A stretch of 40,655 bases of DNA from Clostridiaceae bacterium (GTDB taxonomy: Bacteria; Bacillota; Clostridia; Oscillospirales; QAMX01), in assembly GCA_018384365.1 (NCBI GenBank), contig JAHAYX010000011.1, positions 1 through 40,655 of the forward strand. Direction: 5' to 3'. The notes beneath the pieces were generated by a model. That model was given only the letters and a program-made list of their open reading frames with translations, had not been told where the DNA came from and searched no databases. The position numbers were made by a program, and so were the translations under genes. This document shows, one piece after another, positions 24,281 through 31,169 of this stretch. Numbering within the stretch: the first letter of the stretch is position 1; every line of letters begins with the position of its first letter.

Positions 24281-24289
24281 CTAGCCCAT
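24281..24289 (-). other. Two-codon mini-ORF (ATG GGC TAG)
   Basis: On the minus strand AAAGGAG (24304-24298) lies eight bases before ATG GGC TAG, between the promoter and the secreted protein gene. It could be a chance site or a short leader that affects mRNA stability or translation. Confidence 0.3.
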
Positions 24290-24319
24290 CGGACTCACTC
24301 CTTTCTATCATTATAATTT

Positions 24320-24348
24320 ATTCTATCATTAGGTATACAAACTGTCAA
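24320..24348 (-). promoter_or_regulatory. Sigma-A promoter of the secreted protein/lipoprotein pair
   Basis: On the minus strand a consensus TTGACA (24348-24343), 17 bases and TAGAAT (24325-24320). Confidence 0.85.
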
Positions 24349-24380
24349 CTAACTGGCTATCAAAGATTCTTTACCCATAA

Positions 24381-24408
24381 AAAGCGCCCACAAAGATTCT
24401 TTGTGGGC
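24381..24408 (-). terminator. Terminator of trmB
   Basis: GCCCACAAAG (24386-24395) pairs with CTTTGTGGGC (24399-24408). On the minus strand it ends in TTTTT. The arm sequence CAAAGATTCTTT is duplicated 30 bases away at 24361-24372. Confidence 0.88.
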
Positions 24409-24433
24409 ACAAATACATCATTCGTAACACGCT

Positions 24434-25072
24434 TTACTGTTTGAACACTGCCTCGATATAATTGATCTTCACGCCCTGGGAGGAGAAGCGTTCCTCATAC
24501 TCGGTCATGATATTGGGGATATCTGTTGCGTGCAGATCGCGCGTGAGCGTCAGGATCTCCATGCCAAAGTCCGGCAGTTCGGCTTCGGAGAAATCAAAGA
24601 GCTCCACATTGTCCGTTTTAAAGTAGAAATGCCCATCCGGTTTCATGATGCGGCGGTAGAGTGCCAGGAAATTGCGATGCGTCAGGCGGCGCTTTTCGCG
24701 ATGGCGCTTCGTCCAGGGATCGCAGAAATTCACATAAATATCGTCAATCTCCCCGTCCGCAAAATAATCGCACAGTTCCGCGGCATCACCGATGATGAAC
24801 CGGACATTTCCAAGCTCCTGCGCCTTGACCTTCTCCATAGCCATTACGATCGCGCCTTTTTCGCGCTCCAGCGCGATATACAGAATATCCGGATTCTGTG
24901 CCGCCAATGTAGTGATAAAGCGGCCCTTGCCGCAGCCGATCTCCAGGCAGATTTTGCGGGCATCCGGCTTCAGGTCCTTCCAGCTGCCGCGCAGTTCGGC
25001 AGGATTGCTGATGGTTACGTCTTCGCAGCGTTCCAAACGCGGCTCCAGGTTTTTCTTTTTGCGCATCCTCAT
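24434..25072 (-). CDS. trmB: tRNA (guanine46-N7)-methyltransferase
   Basis: The 212-residue protein has the SAM site CLEIGCGKGRFI, the acidic GDAAEL turn and the family's catalytic end: NFCDPWTKRHREKRRLTHRNFL. It methylates G46 in the variable loop of tRNAs. The ATG at 25072 follows AGAGGTG; a second ATG two codons later is possible. The frame is open upstream but would run into the divergent pth promoter. It is transcribed away from pth. Confidence 0.95.
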   Translation of the reverse strand: MRMRKKKNLEPRLERCEDVTISNPAELRGSWKDLKPDARKICLEIGCGKGRFITTLAAQNPDILYIALEREKGAIVMAMEKVKAQELGNVRFIIGDAAELCDYFADGEIDDIYVNFCDPWTKRHREKRRLTHRNFLALYRRIMKPDGHFYFKTDNVELFDFSEAELPDFGMEILTLTRDLHATDIPNIMTEYEERFSSQGVKINYIEAVFKQ

Positions 25073-25109
25073 AAAAAGGCACCTCTGTCTTTCTTTTTTG
25101 CTTGTTCTG

Positions 25110-25118
25110 TGGTACAAT
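25110..25118 (+). promoter_or_regulatory. Extended -10 promoter of pth
   Basis: TGG-TACAAT, about 34 bases before the ATG. The matching -35 (TTTCTT at 25090-25095) is weak, so the extended -10 carries the promoter. Confidence 0.6.
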
Positions 25119-25151
25119 GTCTTTCGGATTTACTTGTTCTTGGGGGATTTT

Positions 25152-25787
25152 ATGATAAAGCTCTTTCAAAATCATACTCCGGCGCCTTCCGGCAGCGTAC
25201 AGTGGGTCATTGCCGGCCTCGGCAACCCAGGTGCAAAATATGACGGCACACGCCACAATGTCGGGTTTCTGGCGCTGGATCTGCTCGCGCAGGAGCTTGG
25301 CGCATCTGTGAACCGTTCCCGCTTCAAAGCGCTCTGCGGCGAAGGTGTGATCGCCGGACAGCGCGTGCTACTGCTCAAGCCGCAGACCTTCATGAACCTC
25401 AGCGGCGAGGCAACGCGCGAAGCGCTTGCCTGGTATAAGCTGCCGGTCGAGCGCCTGATCGTCCTGCACGACGACATCAGTCTCGCGCCCGGCCGCATTC
25501 GCGTGCGGGCAAAAGGCAGCGACGGCGGCCACAACGGCCTGAAAAGCATCATCTATCAGCATGGCTCGGATGCGTTTCCGCGTGTGAAAATCGGCGTCGG
25601 TATGCCGCCGCATGCGGACTATGATATGCCGGACTGGGTACTGGGTACCTTTAATACCGCAGACGGACGCGCCGTGACCGACGCCATCCGCCGCAGTGTC
25701 GCCGCTGCGCGCGAAATCATCGAGCATGGCACCGCATCCGCTGCCAATCTGTATAATTCCTCCGATTTTACACCGGAAGGCCGCTGA
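25152..25787 (+). CDS. pth: Peptidyl-tRNA hydrolase
   Basis: The 211-residue enzyme frees tRNA from peptidyl-tRNA dropped by ribosomes. GLGNPGAKYDGTRHNVGFLA holds the catalytic His and Asn, KPQTFMNLSGEA the substrate loop, HDDISLAPGRIRVRAKGSDGGHN the Asp and the conserved GGHNGLKS. The ATG at 25152 follows GGGGGA; the open frame extends 120 codons upstream but through trmB. The last 20 bases overlap the end of the convergent tcdA gene. Confidence 0.96.
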   Translation: MIKLFQNHTPAPSGSVQWVIAGLGNPGAKYDGTRHNVGFLALDLLAQELGASVNRSRFKALCGEGVIAGQRVLLLKPQTFMNLSGEATREALAWYKLPVERLIVLHDDISLAPGRIRVRAKGSDGGHNGLKSIIYQHGSDAFPRVKIGVGMPPHADYDMPDWVLGTFNTADGRAVTDAIRRSVAAAREIIEHGTASAANLYNSSDFTPEGR

Positions 25788-26472
25788 GCGCCATCACAAC
25801 GTGTCCCGCCAGCATCAGCCCCGCACATCCCGGCACCCAGGAAATGCTGCCGGGATAGTTCCGTCCGTCTGCATTTGCGGTGGTGCCGCGCGGTTCCTCC
25901 GTGCTGTAAAGCACCTTATGCGCAGCAATGCCGCGGCGGCGCAGTTCACGGCGCATGGCCCTCGCCAAAGGGCAAACGGTGGTTTCATAAATATCTGCAA
26001 ACCGCAGAAGTTCCGGATGGAGCTTGTTTCCGGTTCCCAGTGCAGAGACAATGGGGATTCCGCGATCCATTGCCGTGCAGATCAGGTCGGTCTTAGCTGA
26101 CACGGTATCAATCGCATCAATGATGTAATCATAATTCCCGGAGAAGAACTTTTCGCGCGTCTCGGGCGAATAGCGAAGCTCCAGAGCATGAATGACAGCG
26201 TCCGGATGGATATCCGCTGCCCGCCGCGCCGTCACTTCCGTTTTACACTCTCCGACCGTAGAGGTCAGGGCGCAGAGCTGCCGGTTGATGTTCGTGACAG
26301 AAACCGTATCGCAGTCCACCAGCGTGAGTTCCCCTACTCCAGCGCGCGCAATGGCCTCTGCTGCATAGCTGCCCACGCCGCCCAGGCCGACAATCGCCAC
26401 GTGTGACCGGTGCAGGCGCTCCACGGCTTCCTCGCCCAGCAGCATGGCGGTTCTTGTAAAACGTTCTTCCAT
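25768..26472 (-). CDS. tcdA: tRNA threonylcarbamoyladenosine dehydratase (ThiF-family)
   Basis: The 234-residue protein is an E1-like adenylating enzyme. It has the nucleotide loop AIVGLGGVGSYAAEAIARAG, the LVDCDTVSVTNINRQ segment (conserved Asp, Asn, Arg) and a catalytic Cys region near YETTVCPLARA. This pattern is that of TcdA (CsdL/YgdL), which cyclises t6A37 on tRNA to ct6A using ATP. I start at the ATG 26472; the frame also offers TTG at 26478. It is coupled to the phosphofructokinase gene, whose stop overlaps the upstream end. Confidence 0.92.
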   Translation of the reverse strand: MEERFTRTAMLLGEEAVERLHRSHVAIVGLGGVGSYAAEAIARAGVGELTLVDCDTVSVTNINRQLCALTSTVGECKTEVTARRAADIHPDAVIHALELRYSPETREKFFSGNYDYIIDAIDTVSAKTDLICTAMDRGIPIVSALGTGNKLHPELLRFADIYETTVCPLARAMRRELRRRGIAAHKVLYSTEEPRGTTANADGRNYPGSISWVPGCAGLMLAGHVVMALSGLPV

Positions 26473-26474
26473 AA

Positions 26475-27755
26475 TCAAAACCCCGCCGGCTGATAAGCCG
26501 GCAATTTTTTATCGATAAAGCGGATATCCAGGCGGGCAAAGCGCTGCAAACCGTGTTCCATTGGAACAGGCGGGTTTTCTTCGCCAATGAGCGGCCGGGC
26601 ATAGCGCAGAAAATCGTCCGTCACGTCATGGCCGTCCGGCGTAATCCATCCGAGCGGCAGATGACGCTCGGAATTGGCGATCAGGCCAAGCTCCACTTTA
26701 TCAAAATACGGCACATAGCATTCCGAATCACGGCGGAGGATCGTGGACATATACCCGCTGCCATCCGTCATGGCGATTCGTACCGCATTGCGCCCATGTT
26801 CATATGCTTCGTCAATGTCAACCGTGGAAGCATAAAGCGACACGCCGCGCTGGATCGTACCGGGCAGCTGTCCGGTTGCCTGGCCACGTGCCGGCAGTTT
26901 CTGCGCGTTTAAGTAGTTCACTACGGCCTGCATGGCGCTGACGCCCGAGGCGCCATATTCAATATGGCCGAATCCGTCGCGCTTTGCAGCGATTTCGCCG
27001 ACGTCCAGCCCCTCGTTCACCACGACAATGCAGCGTCCCGTCCGGCGAAGCTGCGCATTCACCGCTTCGGCTACGCTTTCCAGCGTTTCCTGGCGTTCGG
27101 AGAAGAAAAGCAGCATCGGCATACGGCGCTCCGGATCGCCGAGGCGCGATGCCGCGGTGATATATCCCGTTGTGCGGCCCATCGCCTGGTAAACAGAAAC
27201 GCACTCGCTACCGCAAATCGCGCGGTTTTCCTCGTCGGCATTCTGCATCAGCATAGCCCAATAGCGCGCGCAGCTGCCATAGCCCGGCGTATGGTCAATC
27301 AGGCGAAAGGCGTCATCGCCGACATCGTTGTCGATTGTTTTCGGCACACCCGCAACGACCAGGTCGTAGCCCTGTTCACGCGCCAGATCGCTGACCTTGC
27401 GCGCGGTGTCCATCGAGTCGTTGCCGCCGATATAAAAGAAATAGCCAATATCATGCGCCCGGCAGACATCCAAAATACGTGCGAAATCCGGGCTTTCCGC
27501 ATCCGCGAGCTTATAGCGGCAGGTTCCGATCGCCCCGGAGGCCGGCGTATACTTCAGCCGTCGGATTTCCTCCGCCGGCTGGGCATACAGATCGATCAGT
27601 TCTTCCAGAAGCACGCCCTCGATCCCATGCCAGGCAGCATACAGCGTATGGATTTTATCCGGATACGCGCGGCAGGCGTCAATCACGCCCTGCAAGGAAG
27701 CGTTGATGACAGGCGACGGCCCTCCGGACTGTGCGACAAGCGCATTTCTTCCCAC
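26475..27755 (-). CDS. pfp: 6-phosphofructokinase, probably pyrophosphate-dependent
   Basis: The 426-residue protein has GGPSPVINASLQGV at the start, IGGNDSMDTA in place of the ATP-type GGDGS, PKTIDND with the Lys that marks PPi-dependent enzymes (ATP enzymes have PGTIDND), and YQAMGRTTGYITAASRL for fructose-6-phosphate binding. The length of about 430 also fits the PPi-dependent or related group. It would make fructose 1,6-bisphosphate reversibly with PPi as donor. It starts at GTG (27753-27755) after GGGGAGGAG. The downstream gene is tcdA, with a four-base-type overlap. The donor is inferred from two residues and needs assay. Confidence 0.9.
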   Translation of the reverse strand: MGRNALVAQSGGPSPVINASLQGVIDACRAYPDKIHTLYAAWHGIEGVLLEELIDLYAQPAEEIRRLKYTPASGAIGTCRYKLADAESPDFARILDVCRAHDIGYFFYIGGNDSMDTARKVSDLAREQGYDLVVAGVPKTIDNDVGDDAFRLIDHTPGYGSCARYWAMLMQNADEENRAICGSECVSVYQAMGRTTGYITAASRLGDPERRMPMLLFFSERQETLESVAEAVNAQLRRTGRCIVVVNEGLDVGEIAAKRDGFGHIEYGASGVSAMQAVVNYLNAQKLPARGQATGQLPGTIQRGVSLYASTVDIDEAYEHGRNAVRIAMTDGSGYMSTILRRDSECYVPYFDKVELGLIANSERHLPLGWITPDGHDVTDDFLRYARPLIGEENPPVPMEHGLQRFARLDIRFIDKKLPAYQPAGF

Positions 27756-27775
27756 GGTATCTCCTCCCCAAACAG

Positions 27776-27804
27776 GTAAAACAAGGCGGGCTTTTTAGCC
27801 CGCC
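27776..27804 (-). terminator. Terminator of the multi-pass membrane protein gene
   Basis: GGCGGGCT (27785-27792) pairs with AGCCCGCC (27797-27804). On the minus strand TTGTTTTA follows. It lies between the membrane protein gene and pfp, both on the minus strand. Confidence 0.8.
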
Positions 27805-27870
27805 TGTACTGCATATTTCTCAAAAGTGCCGGCGGAGCGGCAAAGCACTGCGGGATGTACGGCTCAGGCG

Positions 27871-28650
27871 TCACATCATCCGCACCGCGTAATAAACCGC
27901 CATAATGAAGATCACCGCAAGCGTTGTAAACGCCAGATAGATCATAGCTACATTCGGAAGGAAAAACGCTGCAGCCAGAATGGCGATAAACAGCGCAGTG
28001 AAAAGGAACGAAGCCGCGTATTCGGCATCCGCCTCCAGCAGACGGACCTTCCACTTGCCCAGTTTGAGCACACCGTTTTCCTTTTTAAGCAGGAACAACA
28101 GGACCCCGATCAGCAGGCAAAGCAGCAGAAGCATACACTGCGCAGTAATAAAGCGTACCGAACCTTTGTAGAATTGCGCAAATCTCCAGAAATAAAGAGC
28201 GATGAGCAGTCCAAACGTTGCCAGCGCACAAAACTCCCGCTGATAGATCATGTAAATCAGGTACAAAACCGCAAGCGACGGAATGGCAATATAGAGGAAA
28301 CGGATCGAGCTGGAGTAGCCGCCGAACAAAATCAGAAACGACGAAATTGCCACGATGGCAGAGCAAACGGCGATTCCATGGCCGGTGATAATCCTGTGAG
28401 AGACATCGTGTCCGTGCCGGATATCCAACACTTCCTTCACCACGCCGAGAATGGTGCCGACAACACCGGCAAAACCCAGAACATAGACGGTGTAATACGT
28501 CGCAATAAAGGTGCCTGCATTGTCCAGTCCCCGGCTGATCATCATCAGTGCTACAGACATCACAAAGGCCAGTACAAACACCACCATGATTTTATTCGTA
28601 ATGAAATCATTTCTCGAGAGAGTCTCGTTTTGCTTGCTCAATTTAAACAC
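27871..28650 (-). CDS. Multi-pass membrane protein, unknown
   Basis: The 259-residue protein has about seven or eight predicted membrane segments and a short N-terminal cytoplasmic piece (MFKLSKQNETLSRNDFI). The GHDVSHRIITGHG loop and the KLGKWKVRLLEADAEYAA segment are the only polar landmarks. I do not recognise a family. Translation starts at GTG (28648-28650) about seven bases after AAGGA. It follows rsmE on the same strand with 26 bases between, so the two may share a transcript. Confidence 0.8.
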   Translation of the reverse strand: MFKLSKQNETLSRNDFITNKIMVVFVLAFVMSVALMMISRGLDNAGTFIATYYTVYVLGFAGVVGTILGVVKEVLDIRHGHDVSHRIITGHGIAVCSAIVAISSFLILFGGYSSSIRFLYIAIPSLAVLYLIYMIYQREFCALATFGLLIALYFWRFAQFYKGSVRFITAQCMLLLLCLLIGVLLFLLKKENGVLKLGKWKVRLLEADAEYAASFLFTALFIAILAAAFFLPNVAMIYLAFTTLAVIFIMAVYYAVRMM

Positions 28651-28676
28651 ATACCTTTCCTTCTATACTTCCGGCC

Positions 28677-29411
28677 TCAGGCAAGTTCGTCCGCATGATA
28701 CATCACTGCGGATGCCGCACAAACCGCCGCAGTCTCACAGCGCAGGATGCGCGGTCCGAGATAGGCAGTTTCCAAACCGGCTTCACAGGCCAGGCGATGC
28801 TCTTCCTCAGAAAACCCGCCCTCTGGGCCTATGACAAGCGATATAGAGTGATATTTCCGACGATTCAACAGAGATTTCAAAGAGGTTCCGCCGCGTTCAT
28901 AAAAAAACAGGGAAAGTTCCTCACGCGCGGCAGCTTGCAGCATTTCCGGATACGTGAGCAGACCGGTCACTTCCGGAATACGGCCGCGCCGGGACTGACC
29001 TGCCGCCTCCCGCGCAATCCGCTGCAGACGCTGCAGGCGTTTTTCAAAGGATTTGCGGTCCGGATCCGGCACACAGTATGCGCTTCGGTACACGCAGACG
29101 CGGCTGACTCCCAACTCCACGGCTTTCTGGACAACCAGATCCAGCTTATCCGACTTCGGAAGCGCCATATACAGGGTCAGGGCCAATTCCGGTTCTCCGG
29201 GACAGGGCGCCCGGGAAAGAATTTCCGCCTCCACCTGCGACGGCGAAACCGTGAGCAGGCGGCAAACATAATCGCAGCTATCCCCGTCGCAAACCGTCAG
29301 CTGCTCTCCGGGGCGCATACGCAGCGTTTTGGCTATATGGGCAGCATCATCACCGGTCAGGATCAGAGAAGTTTCCCCCACTGCACCGGGATCAACAAAA
29401 AATTTCGGCAT
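28677..29411 (-). CDS. rsmE: 16S rRNA (uracil1498-N3)-methyltransferase
   Basis: The 244-residue protein has MPKFFVDPG at the start and DAAHIAKTLRMRPGEQL (PUA-like region), then the knotted SPOUT domain with KSDKLDLVVQKAVELGV, the LVIGPEGGFSEEE loop and the LGPRILRCETAAV knot end. It methylates U1498 in the decoding region. The ATG at 29411 follows ACGGAG by nine bases; the longer frame upstream is unsupported and crosses the promoter. Confidence 0.95.
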   Translation of the reverse strand: MPKFFVDPGAVGETSLILTGDDAAHIAKTLRMRPGEQLTVCDGDSCDYVCRLLTVSPSQVEAEILSRAPCPGEPELALTLYMALPKSDKLDLVVQKAVELGVSRVCVYRSAYCVPDPDRKSFEKRLQRLQRIAREAAGQSRRGRIPEVTGLLTYPEMLQAAAREELSLFFYERGGTSLKSLLNRRKYHSISLVIGPEGGFSEEEHRLACEAGLETAYLGPRILRCETAAVCAASAVMYHADELA

Positions 29412-29461
29412 GAATTGCAACTCCGTCTGCCGCAAAGCGGCAAATAAACACACTGTTTTAG

Positions 29462-29490
29462 ATTTTACCAAATTTTTCGCAATTTGTCCA
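29462..29490 (-). promoter_or_regulatory. Sigma-A promoter of rsmE
   Basis: On the minus strand TGGACA (29490-29485), 17 bases, TAAAAT (29467-29462) with TGG extension. A small hairpin TGCCGC-aaa-GCGGCA (29428-29442) lies in the 5' UTR before the ribosome site. Confidence 0.8.
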
Positions 29491-29526
29491 GTGCAAACCG
29501 CAATTTTTCTTGGTCCGAAATAGTGC

Positions 29527-29555
29527 TTGTACTCCAAATTGGGAAATGGTATAAT
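29527..29555 (+). promoter_or_regulatory. Sigma-A promoter of prmA
   Basis: TTGTAC (29527-29532), 17 bases, perfect TATAAT (29550-29555) with TGG extension. Confidence 0.85.
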
Positions 29556-29613
29556 GCTAAAAAAGCGGAAAACGTGCGCCTGTGCACAGCTTTCCGGATA
29601 ACCGGAGGAAGTT

Positions 29614-30582
29614 ATGGATTTTATCGAAGTATCCATCCAAACAACCAGCGAAGGTGTGGACACACTGGTGTCCGTGCTGGAAGATATGGGAATCAACGGC
29701 TTCACAATCGAGGACAGTCAGGATTTCAATGAATTTCTGGAAACCGTTACGCCGCATTGGGATTATGTGGACGAGGATCTGATGAAGCTGCGCGATATGC
29801 CCACCACCGTCAAAATCTATCCCGCGGACAATGCACAGGGACGCGCCCTGATCCGCGATGTTCTCGAAAAATTAGACGAACTTCGCACGCAGGATGTTTC
29901 AAAAAACCTGGGTGAACTGACCGTGGATTTTCAGGGCGTCCGTGATGAAGACTGGGCCAATGCCTATAAAAAATATTTCAAGCCTTTCCCGGTCGGCGAA
30001 AAGCTCGTCATCAAGCCCTCCTGGGAGGAATATGAAAACCGGGACAACCGAACCATTCTGGAGATTGATCCCTCCTCTTCCTTCGGCACCGGCAGCCACG
30101 AAACGACCAAACTCTGCCTCACGTGCATCGAAAAAATTGTCCGTCCGGGCGACTGTGTGCTGGATATGGGCTGCGGCAGCGGTATTCTCTCCGCGGCAGC
30201 GCTTCTTCTGGGCGCCGGCCGCGTGACCTGTGTGGACATTGACGAGAACTGCATCACCACCACCCGCGAAAATCTCGCACGCAACGGTTTCGATGAGACC
30301 TACTGCCGCACTTTCTGCGGAAACGCCATCTCCGACGCCGCACTTGCCGATCAGATTGCCGCCGAGCAGTATGACCTGATTGCGGCAAACATCGTTGCAG
30401 ATGTCATTATCGCCATGCGGCCCCTGTTCCACCGCTGCCTGAAGCCCGGCGGAACGCTGCTGACCTCCGGTATCATCGGCCCGCGCGCCGAGGAGGTGAA
30501 AGAGCAGCTGGAAGCCGCCGGATTCCAGGTCCGGGAGCGTTTTGAAATGAACGACTGGGTGCTTTATCGCGTTACGCTTTGA
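29614..30582 (+). CDS. prmA: Ribosomal protein L11 methyltransferase
   Basis: The 322-residue enzyme trimethylates L11. It has an N-terminal recognition domain (about 1-90), the linker with DEDWANAYKKYFKPFPVGEK, DPSSSFGTGSHETT (the Pro/Gly-rich cover of the SAM site) and VLDMGCGSGILSAAALLLGA. The NIVADVI motif is the family's NPPY-like site. The ATG follows CGGAGGAAG. The last 11 bases overlap the convergent flavin-reductase-like gene. Pairing with rsmE in divergent orientation is common in Firmicutes. Confidence 0.95.
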   Translation: MDFIEVSIQTTSEGVDTLVSVLEDMGINGFTIEDSQDFNEFLETVTPHWDYVDEDLMKLRDMPTTVKIYPADNAQGRALIRDVLEKLDELRTQDVSKNLGELTVDFQGVRDEDWANAYKKYFKPFPVGEKLVIKPSWEEYENRDNRTILEIDPSSSFGTGSHETTKLCLTCIEKIVRPGDCVLDMGCGSGILSAAALLLGAGRVTCVDIDENCITTTRENLARNGFDETYCRTFCGNAISDAALADQIAAEQYDLIAANIVADVIIAMRPLFHRCLKPGGTLLTSGIIGPRAEEVKEQLEAAGFQVRERFEMNDWVLYRVTL

Positions 30583-31078
30583 CGTACAGATGCTCGATCT
30601 CCGCGATATACGCCCGGTGATAATCGTGATCCGCATAAATTTGGCGGTCGACTGCGGAATCGGTGAATTCCTCCGGCATGATATCGTGGGCATACAGCTT
30701 CCGGCAGACCAAAACGAGTTCCGCCTCCTCAAATGCCATACTGCCATCCAGCTCACAGGGCGTCAGGCCGGAATCCGACATTTTATCGATATCGCGGCCG
30801 GAGAGTGTTCCCAGCCGCGATAAAATTTTACGGCAGCTGCCGCCGAAGAACGAAACCGTAAACCGGTCCTCACGCTCGGTAAAATCATAAGTATAGCGGG
30901 AATGGCGGACATATACGGTAACCGTCGGACGTGCCCACAGTTCGCCGTAACTGCCCCAGCTGATGGTCATGGTATTGAAATTTCCGGGAACACCTGCCGT
31001 AAGCAGGGCCCATTGATCCCGGTACGTACGAAACGGATCCAGCGTAACTTCATTCAGTGTAATTTCCTGCAATGCCAT
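30572..31078 (-). CDS. Flavin reductase-like protein
   Basis: The 168-residue protein has WALLTAGVPGNFNTMTISWGSYGELWARPTV in outline, the N-terminal strands of the flavin reductase split barrel, followed by FTEREDRFTVSFFGGSCRKI, which contacts the flavin. It is a distant relative of the gene at 16840. The ATG at 31078 follows AAAGGAG. It is downstream of ftsK on the same strand, with a hairpin between them. Function is not predictable beyond FMN binding. Confidence 0.85.
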   Translation of the reverse strand: MALQEITLNEVTLDPFRTYRDQWALLTAGVPGNFNTMTISWGSYGELWARPTVTVYVRHSRYTYDFTEREDRFTVSFFGGSCRKILSRLGTLSGRDIDKMSDSGLTPCELDGSMAFEEAELVLVCRKLYAHDIMPEEFTDSAVDRQIYADHDYHRAYIAEIEHLYVKA

Positions 31079-31133
31079 AGGGATCGCTCCTTTCCGAATC
31101 AGCAGCATTCCGGCTGCTGCAATAGTAAAGATT

Positions 31134-31169
31134 CTGCCCTGCGCCGTTTTTTGCGCAGGGCAGTTTTTT
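31134..31169. terminator. Hairpin after ftsK; U-tract on the plus strand
   Basis: CTGCCCTGCGC (31134-31144) pairs with GCGCAGGGCAG (31153-31163). T6 (31164-31169) follows on the plus strand, so the better terminator reads plus, against prmA read-through. On the minus strand the tail AATCTTTACTATT is poor, so ftsK may read through into the flavin reductase-like gene. Confidence 0.7.

Noticed and set aside
26483-26512. GCCGGC hairpin followed by a T-run on the plus strand at the end of pfp
   Set aside because: No plus-strand gene ends nearby (pth stops about 700 bases earlier) and it lies in coding sequence, so it is probably chance.
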